A stretch of DNA of 64,000 nucleotides from Chersky-840 sp036511675 (GCA_036511675.1 DATCBU010000113.1:5847-69846), one strand, 5' to 3'; counted from the first letter of the stretch, positions 8,899-17,050 are shown. Program-made: numbers and translations. The notes: generated by a model not told the origin, from the letters alone.

Positions 8899-9224
8899 CA
8901 GCAGGCCCCAGGCAGGGTTGGAAGGTTCGAATTCATCGTTAGATGTATCGTATCGATACATCGACGCCGGTTCAAGTCACGACCAGTGACACCCCGGGAG
9001 TGGGCCCGGCTCCGCAGGCGGAGACGCCGGGCCAGGCAGGGGGACAGGCCGGCGATCATCCCGTGTCGGGCGGTCGGCCGACGCCCTTCGAGTGCCGGGA
9101 CGTGAGCCGACGGGTCCGGTGTCGAGATCCACCGATCAGCGCGAGGATTGGCTCGGGAAACCAGATGTGGTCCACCCGGTCATTCACCAGTGGTTCAAGT
9201 GGCGCCGACGGTACCCTTGTGACG
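8899..9224. other. Intergenic region between padR and the DUF5318 gene
   Basis: This divergent 326-bp space holds the padR operator (8943-8961) close to padR. A frame in phase with the DUF5318 gene stays open back to 8943, but its translation is low-complexity and resembles nothing, so I treat it as untranslated. I see no RNA gene or strong hairpin. Confidence 0.6.
8943..8961. promoter_or_regulatory. PadR-type operator (perfect 8+3+8 inverted repeat)
   Basis: ATGTATCG, a 3-bp spacer TAT, then CGATACAT form a perfect inverted repeat 45 bp upstream of the padR start. It carries the ATGT...ACAT half-site ends known for PadR-family operators. It stands out as AT-rich in a GC-rich background. The likely reading is autoregulation of the padR-ino1 operon. 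Confidence 0.8.
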
Positions 9225-9662
9225 ATGAGTTTCGGGCCGTCGGCCTTGCAAGGGTTTTCCGTGTCGGGCTCCGGGGGGCGCGTCGAGTACCGCCTCGCCC
9301 GCAACGCCGTGGTGAGCGAATTCAAAAAGGGCCGGCTGTCGCGTCTCGACGTGTGCGACGCCCACCCCGAACTACTCAGGGCGGCCCGCAACGTCGGGGT
9401 GGCGCTGACCGAGGACTGTCCCATTTGCGAGGAGACCCCGGTCGTCCACGTGACCTATGTGTTCGGCTCGCGACTGCCCAAGAACGGCCGCTGCCCCACC
9501 AATCCCACCGAGCTCGCCCGCCTGTGCCGACGCACCGACGAGGTGGTCGTGTACGTGGTCGAGGTGTGCCCCACCTGCTCGTGGAACCACCTCGCCCGCA
9601 TGTATCCCGCTGGCGGCCGGCACCGGGCGGCCGCGGGGCGCGCCCGGCGGGGGAACGGCTGA
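9225..9662 (+). CDS. DUF5318 family protein
   Basis: A 145-residue protein of unknown function found widely in Actinobacteria. After a short variable lead (MSFGPSALQGF) the conserved core begins with VEYRLARNAVVSEFKKGRL, then SRLDVCDAHPELLRAARN. The following CPIC and the later CPTC with nearby Trp-Asn-His (CSWNHLARMY) suggest a zinc-binding site. The C-terminus is basic and disordered. The homologue in mycobacteria (Rv0049, from memory) also lies just past ino1/padR, so position supports the call. The ATG at 9225 was chosen because the upstream frame looks non-coding. Confidence 0.83.
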   Translation: MSFGPSALQGFSVSGSGGRVEYRLARNAVVSEFKKGRLSRLDVCDAHPELLRAARNVGVALTEDCPICEETPVVHVTYVFGSRLPKNGRCPTNPTELARLCRRTDEVVVYVVEVCPTCSWNHLARMYPAGGRHRAAAGRARRGNG

Positions 9663-9781
9663 GCGCACGGGCCGCGACGCCTTGCTTGTCCGGCGCGCCC
9701 ACTTCCGACGCGTCGTAGTGCACCATTGATCGGACCACCCGTGACCAGACCACCGGGGAAAAACCAAGGGGACCCACACTC

Positions 9782-10924
9782 ATGAGCCAGGTGTCACCAG
9801 GCGACGACGGAACGAGGCAGCGCCCCGGTTCTCCGGCGCGCAAGGGCTCCCCTGCCAAGCGACCCCCGGCCAAAGCGGCGGTCAAGGCGGGTCCGGCGTC
9901 AGGCGCAGCCAAGCGTCCCCCCACCAGTGGCAAGACCCGCAATCCCACCGGCGGGCAGAACCGTCCAGCCGGCGGTGGTGGCGGCGGTGGTGGCGGCGGC
10001 GGTGGCAAGGGTCGTCCCCCCACGTCCGGCGGGGCCAAGGGCCGCGCCCCGCGACCCAACATGAAGATCACCGCCGCTCCCCCCCGACGCTTCTCGCCCT
10101 CGACCATGGCCTTCGCCTCCATCGGCCTGGTGGTGCTCATCATCCTCGTGTTCGTGGTGGTGAAGGTCACGGCCGGGCCGAGCACACCCAGCAAGAATTC
10201 GATCCTCCCGCCCCCCGCCCCGGCATCGGCGAAGGTGGTATCGGAAGTGACCGGCGTCACCCTCGCCGAGGCGAACACGGTGGGGATCGGGACGAGCGTC
10301 ACCCCCCCGCAGGTGCTCAAGAACCAGCCCAAGCTCACCAGCAACGGCAAGCCGGAGCTGCTGTTCATCGGGGCCGAGTTCTGCCCGTACTGCGCGGCCG
10401 AGCGGTGGTCGATGGTGATGGCGATGAGCCGCTTCGGCACGTGGTCGGGGCTCGAGGAGACCACATCGTCGCTATGGGACGCCTACCCCGCTACCGCAAC
10501 GTTCAGCTTCCGCGACGTGTCATTCACAAGCCCGTACTTCTCGTTCGTGTCGGTGGAGCACGAGACCAACGACAACAACGGCCAGGGCACCCGCAAGTTG
10601 TTCCAGCCCCTCACCACCGCCGAGGGCAAGCTGTGGTCGAAGTACTCCACCCATTTCGGCGAACAGACCGGATACCCCTTCCTCGACTTCGACAACAAGG
10701 TCTTCGTGCTCGGGCCAAGCTACGTCCCCGACGTCATGCAGGGGCTCAACCAGCAGGAGATCGCGGCCAAGCTCTCGAACCCCAAGGACGTCGTCACCCA
10801 GCGCATCGTGGGAACGGCCAACTACCTCACCGCCTCGATCTGCGCCATCACGGGGAACCAGCCCGCGGCGGTGTGCTCGGCGTCGGGGACCCACAAGGCG
10901 GCCGTCTCCATGAAATTGAGCTGA
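9782..10924 (+). CDS. DUF929 thioredoxin-like membrane protein with CPYC motif
   Basis: A 380-residue membrane-anchored protein. Residues 1-100 are a basic, Pro/Lys-rich cytoplasmic tail with a run of about a dozen glycines. One helix follows (ASIGLVVLIILVFVVVKVTA), so the rest lies outside the membrane. The exported part carries LLFIGAEFCPYCAAERWSM with Cys201 and Cys204 in a CxxC, the thioredoxin-like active site of DUF929. The gene is 44 bp upstream of a VKOR gene, which normally re-oxidises such a partner. Together they probably form disulfides in exported proteins. The direction of catalysis (oxidase or isomerase) cannot be read from sequence. Confidence 0.87.
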   Translation: MSQVSPGDDGTRQRPGSPARKGSPAKRPPAKAAVKAGPASGAAKRPPTSGKTRNPTGGQNRPAGGGGGGGGGGGGKGRPPTSGGAKGRAPRPNMKITAAPPRRFSPSTMAFASIGLVVLIILVFVVVKVTAGPSTPSKNSILPPPAPASAKVVSEVTGVTLAEANTVGIGTSVTPPQVLKNQPKLTSNGKPELLFIGAEFCPYCAAERWSMVMAMSRFGTWSGLEETTSSLWDAYPATATFSFRDVSFTSPYFSFVSVEHETNDNNGQGTRKLFQPLTTAEGKLWSKYSTHFGEQTGYPFLDFDNKVFVLGPSYVPDVMQGLNQQEIAAKLSNPKDVVTQRIVGTANYLTASICAITGNQPAAVCSASGTHKAAVSMKLS

Positions 10925-10968
10925 CCGAGAAGTTGCGATGACCGGGAAGTCGAGCTGAGCAGACCGCC

Positions 10969-11481
10969 ATGGCCGACGTGGGCGTCAAGCAGGACTACGA
11001 GTTGCCGGCGTTGCCGCGCTGGCGGCCATGGGCGGCATTCGCCTTGTCGATCATCGGGTTCGGCATCTCGATGTACCTCACCATCGACCACTTCCAGGGC
11101 GTGGCGCCCATCTGCTCGTCGCAGGGCTTCGTGAACTGCAAGCTGGTGACCGAGAGCACCTACTCCTACATCCTCAAGATCCCGGTGTCGCTGCTCGGCC
11201 TCCTCTTCTTCACCGCCATGGTGGGGATCAACTTCCCTCCCCTGTGGCGGGCCCGGTCCCCCTGGGTGGCCGTGGCGCGCCTGGCCATGGTGGCGAGCGG
11301 GATCTGCTTCGTCCTCTACCTGCTGGCGGCCGAGCTCTTCAGCATCAAGGCCATCTGTCTGTGGTGCACCGGCGTGCACATCACCACGTTCATTCTTTTC
11401 GTCCTGGTGGTGGTGTCGTTCCCCCTCATGTCGCCGCGGGCCATGCAGTATCGGGAGTGGGCGGAGGGAAACGAAGCCTGA
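10969..11481 (+). CDS. Vitamin K epoxide reductase (VKOR) family protein
   Basis: A 170-residue integral membrane protein of the bacterial VKOR family, which passes electrons from a thioredoxin-like partner to quinone and so replaces DsbB. The loop cysteines are Cys49 and Cys57, with the usual seven-residue spacing. The quinone-side CxxC is Cys130/Cys133 in AICLWCTGVH. Four to five hydrophobic helices are visible, starting with AFALSIIGFGISMYLTI. It directly follows the DUF929 gene. The menaquinone-related genes a few kb downstream would supply the electron acceptor, but that link is only inferred. Confidence 0.93.
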   Translation: MADVGVKQDYELPALPRWRPWAAFALSIIGFGISMYLTIDHFQGVAPICSSQGFVNCKLVTESTYSYILKIPVSLLGLLFFTAMVGINFPPLWRARSPWVAVARLAMVASGICFVLYLLAAELFSIKAICLWCTGVHITTFILFVLVVVSFPLMSPRAMQYREWAEGNEA

Positions 11482-11535
11482 TCACCCCGGGGCCCGGTGC
11501 AACCGGATCGGGCCGGGCGGGGTTGAAATGGTGTG

Positions 11536-12126
11536 ATGGCCCAACCCAGCAATGCGGCCGTGCTCGACGGCATGGCCGACGACCTCGACGCCGGGTACGG
11601 AGCGTTCGTGCGCGCCCACTCGACCGCGGTGTTCAGCACCGCACTGCGCCTGAGCGGGTCGCGCGCCGAGGCGGACGACCTGGCCCAGGAGACCTTCATC
11701 CGCGCCTACAAGGCGTTGCGCCGATTCGACTCCGAGCGCGTGCTCCTGCTCGAGGCGAGGCCGTGGTTGGTCACCATCACCCTGAACCTGTGGCGCAACA
11801 GCCTGCGCCGCGCCGCTCGGCGACCCCGCGAGACCAACGCGACGCACCCTGAGCCCCCCGACCGCCGCCGCGGCCCCGAGGCCGCCGTCGAGGACGGCGA
11901 GGATTCGCAATTCCTGGTTGGCCTGCTGCGCGCCCTTCCCGAGCACCACCGCGTGCCGGTCGTGCTGCGCCACGTCGTGGGCCTCTCCTACGCCGAGATC
12001 TCCTCGGTACTCGACTGCCCCGTCGGCACCGCCAAGGCCAACGTGGCGCGCGGCCTCGACCGGCTGCGCAGCCTCGCCGATTCCCCCGCGCCGCCGGCCA
12101 AGAAGAACAAGAAGGAGTCCCCATGA
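11536..12126 (+). CDS. ECF-type RNA polymerase sigma factor
   Basis: A 196-residue extracytoplasmic-function sigma factor. Region 2 is seen in VFSTALRLSGSRAEADDLAQETFIRAYKAL split across residues ~34-63 (the DDLAQETF helix is diagnostic). Region 4 is seen around LLRALPEHHRVPVVLRHV and YAEISSVLDCPVGTAKANV, the helix-turn-helix for -35 recognition. An ATG at 11536 or a GTG at 11533 could be used. The gene ends in a Lys-rich tail and overlaps the next gene by 4 bp (ATGA). No classical anti-sigma factor is adjacent; the coupled gene is a DNA-methyl sensor/repair protein, which suggests a DNA-alkylation response. Confidence 0.92.
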   Translation: MAQPSNAAVLDGMADDLDAGYGAFVRAHSTAVFSTALRLSGSRAEADDLAQETFIRAYKALRRFDSERVLLLEARPWLVTITLNLWRNSLRRAARRPRETNATHPEPPDRRRGPEAAVEDGEDSQFLVGLLRALPEHHRVPVVLRHVVGLSYAEISSVLDCPVGTAKANVARGLDRLRSLADSPAPPAKKNKKESP

Positions 12127-12959
12127 CCCCCAAGACCGTGTCCCCCAACATCATGTCGCCCAAGACCTTGTCCACCGTCGACGCCGCCGCCCTGCGCCGG
12201 TTGCGCATCGACGCGCCCGAGGGCTTCGTCGACACCGTGTTGGACGCCCTGGGTCTGCACCACCCGGACCAACTGGTCACGGTGACGAGCCCGGCCGGGG
12301 ACCTGTTCGTGGCCTTCAGCGACGACGGCATCAGTGCGGTGATGCCGACGGCGCTGTTCGGCGGCGACCCCGAGAAGTTCGCGACGCAGCACCGGGAGGA
12401 GACGGGACGCCCGGTCGTGGCGGGCATCCGACCCCCCGCCGGGCTGGTGTCCGCACTGCGCAGTGGCCGGGCCACGAGCCTGCGGTACGACCTGTCGGGC
12501 CTGACCCCGTTCGAGCGCGCCGTGCTCACCAAGACGCTCGAGATCCCCTCGGGAGAGGTCCGTCCCTACGGATGGGTGGCACGCCAGATCGGCCGGCCCA
12601 AGGCCGTGCGCGCCGTGGGCTCGGCCCTGGGGCGCAACCCCGTGCCCGTGCTCATCCCCTGTCACCGCGTGGTGCGCAGCGACGGGCAGATCGGGAACTA
12701 CGGCCTCGGGGTCCCCATGAAGCGGGCGCTGCTCAGCGCCGAGGGTGTCGACATCACCCGCCTGGAGCGCCTCGCCGACGCCGGGGTGCGGTACATCGGC
12801 AGCGACACCACCAAGGTGTTCTGCGTCCCCTCGTGCGTGCACGCCCGCCGGATCCGCTCCGCCCACGAGGTGCGCTTCCGCACCGAGGCCGCCGCACTGG
12901 GAGCCGGGTACAGGCCGTGCGCGCACTGCACCCCCGCGGCAGTGCGGTCTGCCTCCTGA
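12123..12959 (+). CDS. Methylated-DNA cysteine methyltransferase fused to a C-terminal Ada metal-binding domain
   Basis: A 278-residue protein. The first ~115 residues are a variable domain including VTSPAGDLFVAFSDDGISAV. Residues ~120-210 are an O6-alkylguanine-DNA methyltransferase domain (FERAVLTKTLEIPSGEVRPYG, then IPCHRVV with acceptor Cys180). The C-terminus is an Ada zinc-binding/methylphosphotriester sensor with Cys234, Cys238, Cys266 and Cys269 (C-x3-C-x27-C-x2-C, nearly the spacing of E. coli Ada). In E. coli Ada the sensor is N-terminal and linked by an AraC domain, so this order is reversed and the activator domain is absent. Overlap with the sigma gene implies coupled translation. 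It may repair DNA, sense damage and regulate the sigma factor; the last is inference. Confidence 0.9.
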   Translation: MTPKTVSPNIMSPKTLSTVDAAALRRLRIDAPEGFVDTVLDALGLHHPDQLVTVTSPAGDLFVAFSDDGISAVMPTALFGGDPEKFATQHREETGRPVVAGIRPPAGLVSALRSGRATSLRYDLSGLTPFERAVLTKTLEIPSGEVRPYGWVARQIGRPKAVRAVGSALGRNPVPVLIPCHRVVRSDGQIGNYGLGVPMKRALLSAEGVDITRLERLADAGVRYIGSDTTKVFCVPSCVHARRIRSAHEVRFRTEAAALGAGYRPCAHCTPAAVRSAS

Positions 12960-12967
12960 GTACAGGT

Positions 12968-14254
12968 TTAGAGAGCGGGCCAGACGCGGTCGAACCAGCG
13001 TCCCGTGGCACTGCGCCGGGTCACGGCGCGGCCGATCACCGAGGCGGCGACGGCGACGGTGCGACCCGCTCCGGGCGGGGTGCCGTCGAGGAGCTCGTTC
13101 CAATACACCGACCACCCGCTGGCCAGGGGCCGACCCACGAGCGGGTGGGTGAGGACCTTGCCCACCACCGAGACGGCGGCGGGCCGGCTCACCAGCAGGA
13201 CGTGGGCGGCCGAGGCGACCCGGTGGTAGGCGAGATGGTCCCGGCCCAGCGCGGCGCGATAGGTGGCGGCGGCCCGGCCCGGCCCGGCCAGGACCGCCTC
13301 GGCGGCGAGACGGCCGCTCGTCATGGCGTGGGAGATGCCCTCGCCCTGAAGGGGATTGACCAGCCCGGCGGCGTCCCCGGCCAGCAGGACGCGCCCCGCC
13401 GCCGGCGTGGTGCCCACCATGCCCATCTTCAGCCAGCCCCCCAACCGGCCCGGCCCCGACCCGTCCCCGGGCTTCTCCACCAGCCCGATGCGCCGGAGGT
13501 GCTCGAGGAACGCCGGCAGGAGCCGCACCGCACCGGCCCCGGCGCGCCGGTCGGCCAGGGTGCCGATGCCGAGCCCGGCGTTGGCGCGCCCGTCGGGCCC
13601 GGGGAAGAGCCAGCCGTAGCCGGGGAACACGCGTCGCGGCTCGCGCTCCCACAAGACGATGTGGGGCAGCGCCACGGGCTCGTCGAGGTACACCCGCACC
13701 GCGAAGCCCCACAGCACCCGGCGGGGGTCGACCAACCCCGCGGCGTCCCCCACTCGGCTCGTGGCCCCGTCGGCGCCGATCACCACATCGGCGCGCAGTG
13801 TCCTGTCGCCGTCGAGCTCGACCACATGCGCGTCGGCCGCACCCTCATCACCGGGGTCCCCCGGGCCGATCTGCTCCACGCGGCCGGTCAAGGGCTCGGC
13901 CCCTTCATCGAGGGCCTGCTCTTTCAGCCAGGCGTCGAACCGCAGGCGAGGGACGGTCACGCCGTAGCCCGGGTAGTCCAGTCCCTCGAAGCAGGGCAGC
14001 CGGAGGCGGCGCCCGGACGGGCCCACCACCACCATGTCCCCCAGGGGCGCCCCCGTCTCCTCGGGAGCCAGGCCCAGCTCGTGCAGCACGGCGACGCCGC
14101 GCGGCCCGATGGCGTCACCGCACGCCTTGTCGCGCGGGAAGGTGGCCTTGTCCACCAGCGCCACGCGGGCGCCCGCCCGGGCCAGCACCAGCGCGGCGGT
14201 GGCACCGGCGGGGCCCGATCCCACCACCGCCACGTCGAAGTGCTCTGAAACCAT
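12968..14254 (-). CDS. Geranylgeranyl reductase family FAD-dependent oxidoreductase
   Basis: A 428-residue flavoprotein of the geranylgeranyl reductase family, which saturates double bonds of isoprenoid chains (MenJ reduces a menaquinone side chain in mycobacteria). The FAD-binding start DVAVVGSGPAGATAALVLARAG is within the first 30 residues; KACGDAIGPRGV matches the family's PxKxCGG-like segment, and LLAGDAAGLVNPLQGEG is the second FAD motif. I chose the ATG at 14254 because GGAGG lies 4 bases upstream. It diverges from a UbiE-like methyltransferase gene, fitting menaquinone tailoring. Chlorophyll or archaeal-lipid reduction is less likely here. Confidence 0.88.
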   Translation of the reverse strand: MVSEHFDVAVVGSGPAGATAALVLARAGARVALVDKATFPRDKACGDAIGPRGVAVLHELGLAPEETGAPLGDMVVVGPSGRRLRLPCFEGLDYPGYGVTVPRLRFDAWLKEQALDEGAEPLTGRVEQIGPGDPGDEGAADAHVVELDGDRTLRADVVIGADGATSRVGDAAGLVDPRRVLWGFAVRVYLDEPVALPHIVLWEREPRRVFPGYGWLFPGPDGRANAGLGIGTLADRRAGAGAVRLLPAFLEHLRRIGLVEKPGDGSGPGRLGGWLKMGMVGTTPAAGRVLLAGDAAGLVNPLQGEGISHAMTSGRLAAEAVLAGPGRAAATYRAALGRDHLAYHRVASAAHVLLVSRPAAVSVVGKVLTHPLVGRPLASGWSVYWNELLDGTPPGAGRTVAVAASVIGRAVTRRSATGRWFDRVWPAL

Positions 14255-14298
14255 GAAACCTCCGACATCGACGGTGCGTTCTGTGAGATTGTCGCACC

Positions 14299-15042
14299 GT
14301 GCGCCGAGAGACACTCACCACCGGCGCCCGCAACAGCCGATTCGCCCGCCGCCTGTTCACGGGCCTCCCGGAGCGCTACGACCGCCTGGCCGAGCTGCTG
14401 TCGATGGGCCAGAACGGCCGGTGGCGTCGGGAGATGGTGGACCACATCGTGGCGGGCGGGCCAAATCTGGTCTGCGACGTGGCCACGGGACCGGCGGGGG
14501 TGGCCCTGCAGCTGGCGTCCCGCACCGGGGGCCAGGTCATCGGGGTCGACGTCACCGAGGCCATGATCCGCCAGGGCCAGGCCAACGTGGCGCGCGCCGG
14601 GGCCGAGAAGCAGGTGCAGATGGTGCTGGGCAAGGGCGAGAAGCTCCCCTTCGCCGACGCCACCTTCGACGCCCTCACCTTCACCTACCTCCTCCGCTAC
14701 GTCGAGGACCCCCAAGAGACGTTGCGGGAGCTGGCCCGGGTGGTGCGGCCTGGTGGCACCATCGCCAATCTCGAGTTCCTCGTCCCCTCCAGCCGGTTCT
14801 GGCGGTTCTGGTGGTGGGGCTACACCCGCCTGGTGCTCCCCCTCGGCGGTGCGGTCACGGGCGGGCGCGAGTGGTTCACGGTGGGACGCTTCCTGGGGCC
14901 CAACATCTCGGGGCACTACCGCCGCTACCCCTTGTCGTGGACGGTCGAGGCATGGCGCACGGCGGGGATCGACGACGTCGGGGTCCGGACCATGAGCCTG
15001 GGCGGCGGGCTCGTCATGTGGGGCAGGCGGGCCCATGGCTGA
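14299..15042 (+). CDS. UbiE/MenG-like SAM-dependent methyltransferase
   Basis: A 247-residue class I methyltransferase. The motif NLVCDVATGPAGVALQLA is the SAM-binding loop (post-I region GVDVTEAMIRQGQ), and LPFADATFDALTFTYLLRYV with ELARVVRPGGTI matches UbiE/MenG. Demethylmenaquinone methylation is the natural reading given the adjacent geranylgeranyl-reductase-like gene and the UbiA-type genes. The start MRRETLTTGARNSRFARRLF resembles the UbiE lead where the cell first binds the quinone ring. Its 3' end overlaps the next gene by 8 bp. A second substrate cannot be excluded, since a C-terminal WWGYTRLVLP segment is unusual. Confidence 0.83.
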   Translation: MRRETLTTGARNSRFARRLFTGLPERYDRLAELLSMGQNGRWRREMVDHIVAGGPNLVCDVATGPAGVALQLASRTGGQVIGVDVTEAMIRQGQANVARAGAEKQVQMVLGKGEKLPFADATFDALTFTYLLRYVEDPQETLRELARVVRPGGTIANLEFLVPSSRFWRFWWWGYTRLVLPLGGAVTGGREWFTVGRFLGPNISGHYRRYPLSWTVEAWRTAGIDDVGVRTMSLGGGLVMWGRRAHG

Positions 15043-15766
15043 GGCGCCCCGCCCCGCCTTCTACGCGGCGACGCGCGGCGGATGGCGCGACTGGTGGACC
15101 ATCCTGCACCCGCCCTATACGGCCTGGCACCTCTCCTACGTCGTGATCGGGGCGTCGCTCGCCCCCAAGGTGCACGTGGCGCGCCTGGTGGCCAGCGTCC
15201 TGGCCTTCTTCCTGGCCGTGGGGGTGGCCGCCCACTGCCTCGACGAGCTGCACGGCCGCCCGCTGCGCACCCTCATCCCCGGGCGCGCCCTGGTGGGCGC
15301 CACGGTGGTGTCGCTGGCGGGGGCCGTGGCGGTCGGCGTGGTCGGCGTGGTGACAGTGGGCGCGGTGCTGGTCCCCTTCATCGTCGTGGGCCCCCTGCTC
15401 GTCATGGCGTACAACGCCGAGCTCTTCGGCGGGGTGGTCCATACCGACGCCGGCTTCGCGGCGGCCTGGGGGGCGTTCCCCGTGCTGACCGCCTATGTGG
15501 CCCAGGCGGGCACCCTCACCTGGGCGGCCGCCCTCGTCGCGGTGGGCGCCTTCGCCCTGTCGTGGGCCCAGCGCAGCCTCAGCACCCCGGCACGCCTGCT
15601 GCGACGTTCGGTGCGCGCCGTGGACGGCACCCTGACCCTGGCCGACGGGACCGTCCGGCACCTCGACGACACCTTCCTGTTGGCCCCGCTCGAACGCGCC
15701 CTGCGGGCCCTGTCCTGGGGGCTCGTGACCCTCGCTGCCGGCCTGGCCCTGGCGCGACTGACCTGA
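15035..15766 (+). CDS. UbiA-like integral membrane protein
   Basis: A 243-residue membrane protein with about seven hydrophobic helices. The segment AHCLDELHGRPLRTLIP sits where UbiA prenyltransferases have their first Asp-rich motif, and YNAELFGG sits near the second, but the canonical NDxxDxxxD is not intact. I therefore call it UbiA-like rather than a proven prenyltransferase. It overlaps the UbiE-like gene by 8 bp, so a joint role in quinone or isoprenoid handling is likely. The C-terminus ends in a hydrophobic helix (WGLVTLAAGLALARLT). A cofactor-independent membrane scaffold is an alternative. Confidence 0.6.
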   Translation: MAEAPRPAFYAATRGGWRDWWTILHPPYTAWHLSYVVIGASLAPKVHVARLVASVLAFFLAVGVAAHCLDELHGRPLRTLIPGRALVGATVVSLAGAVAVGVVGVVTVGAVLVPFIVVGPLLVMAYNAELFGGVVHTDAGFAAAWGAFPVLTAYVAQAGTLTWAAALVAVGAFALSWAQRSLSTPARLLRRSVRAVDGTLTLADGTVRHLDDTFLLAPLERALRALSWGLVTLAAGLALARLT

Positions 15767-15790
15767 GGCGGTTCTCGAGAGTCGCCGGCC

Positions 15791-16555
15791 CTACTGCGGC
15801 TGCTCGGTGGGGCGGACGAGCATCTCGTTGACCGCCATACGCCGGGGCCGGGTCACGATGTAGGTGATGGCATCGGCGATGTCCTCGGCCTCCAACCGCT
15901 CGACCCCGGCGAACCGGGGCCGCATGGCCTCGAGCACCTCGGGGCGGTTGTGCGAGGCCAATTCGGTCGATGTCGCGCCCGGCTCGACGAGCGAGACGCG
16001 CACATGCCGTTCGGTGACTTCCTGGCGCAACGACTCGCTGAAGGCGCCCACCCCGTGCTTGGTCAGGTTGTAGACACCACTACCCGTACGCGCCACCCTG
16101 CCCGCCACCGAGCTGATGTTCACCATGTCCGCCACCTGGCGCGGGCCGTCCTCCGCCGCGTGCAGGAGATGCGGCAGGGCGGCATGGGCGCAGTACAACA
16201 GGCCCAGCAGGTTGAGCTCCACCATGCGCTGCCACTCCGACAGCGGCGCGCCCACGGCCGGGCCCAGCAACATGACCCCGGCGTTGTTCACCAGCGTGTC
16301 GAGCCGTCCCAACTCGGTCACCGTGCGCCCCACCGCGGCGGTGGCCTGTTGCTCGTCGGTGATGTCGGACTCGAGCACCAGCACCGTGCCACCCGCGCCC
16401 CGGATCTCCGCCGCCAGCGCCTCGAGCCGGTCCTTGCGCCGCGCCGCGATGGCCACGGTCGCGCCCTGGGCGGCCAGTGCGGTGGCCGCGGCCGCCCCGA
16501 TGCCGCTCGAGGCCCCCGTCACCAGGGCCACGGTGCCATCCAGTCGTTCGGTCAT
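15791..16555 (-). CDS. Short-chain dehydrogenase/reductase
   Basis: A 254-residue classical SDR. The NADP-binding motif TGASSGIG is at about residues 14-21, with AARRKD following strand 2, which favours NADP. NNAG is present, and the catalytic Ser/Tyr/Lys are seen as NISSVAG and YNLTKHG (YxxxK). The substrate cannot be told. The ATG at 16555 has GGAG upstream and overlaps the stop of the SRPBCC gene (ATGA). It is the last gene of a minus-strand zinc-ribbon/SRPBCC/SDR operon. Confidence 0.92.
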   Translation of the reverse strand: MTERLDGTVALVTGASSGIGAAAATALAAQGATVAIAARRKDRLEALAAEIRGAGGTVLVLESDITDEQQATAAVGRTVTELGRLDTLVNNAGVMLLGPAVGAPLSEWQRMVELNLLGLLYCAHAALPHLLHAAEDGPRQVADMVNISSVAGRVARTGSGVYNLTKHGVGAFSESLRQEVTERHVRVSLVEPGATSTELASHNRPEVLEAMRPRFAGVERLEAEDIADAITYIVTRPRRMAVNEMLVRPTEQPQ

Positions 16556-17046
16556 GGTCGTCTCCTTGTTCTGTCCGGTGCGTTCTCGTCGGCGAGGTGG
16601 CGGCGGTAGCTGAGCACGGTGGCTTCGACGACGCGATCGTGGCCCCAGCGCATGACCGGGTGCGCCACGCGCGCCGCCAGGCGCATGGCGCGCTGGGTCA
16701 TCTCGACCGTCCACGACACCTCGGCCCGCGTGCCCCGGGGCGTGGGCTCGAGCACGAGATGCGCATCGCCCTCGAGGTCCCCGTGCACGGTGGCGTCGAT
16801 GCTCGAGGGGGCGATGCAGCGGTCGAGGACCACCCGGATGCGCATGGCGTAGGGCACCGGCGGCGACACCACCCCGTGGAGCACCGCCCCGTCCACGAGG
16901 CCGGGGCCGTCGAGGCGGAACTCGGCCAACCACGACCACCAGCCCTCGAACCGCTCGGCGTGCTCGATCGAGTGCCACATGACCTCGGGGGCGACGTCGA
17001 AGTCGAAGCTGCCCCGGTAGTCGATCACCGCGCTGGACCGGGCCAC
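16552..17046 (-). CDS. SRPBCC superfamily protein
   Basis: A 164-residue START-like (SRPBCC) protein with a hydrophobic ligand-binding fold. The start VARSSAVIDYRGSFDFDVAP, then VMWHSIEHAERFEGWWSWL, is the usual beginning of a polyketide-cyclase/ligand-binding SRPBCC domain. The C-terminal helix runs MRLAARVAHPVMRWGHDRVV. The GTG at 17046 was chosen because it lies 4 bp after the stop of the zinc-ribbon gene. The ligand is unknown. Overlap with the following SDR suggests a shared lipid-like substrate. Confidence 0.8.
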   Translation of the reverse strand: MARSSAVIDYRGSFDFDVAPEVMWHSIEHAERFEGWWSWLAEFRLDGPGLVDGAVLHGVVSPPVPYAMRIRVVLDRCIAPSSIDATVHGDLEGDAHLVLEPTPRGTRAEVSWTVEMTQRAMRLAARVAHPVMRWGHDRVVEATVLSYRRHLADENAPDRTRRRP

Positions 17047-17050
17047 GCGC

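Noticed and set aside
9960..10010. Poly-glycine tract as a functional repeat
   Set aside because: GGN low-complexity coding for a disordered linker; no unit structure suggesting slippage control beyond ordinary composition.
11918..14248. Plus-strand open frame of 776 codons across three genes
   Set aside because: It crosses the sigma factor, methyltransferase and reductase genes out of frame and shows no domain; these genes are all well supported.
15791..16978. Longer form of the 15.8-kb SDR starting at 16978
   Set aside because: The added residues are an antiparallel shadow of the SRPBCC gene; the ATG at 16555 has a ribosome-binding site and the family start.
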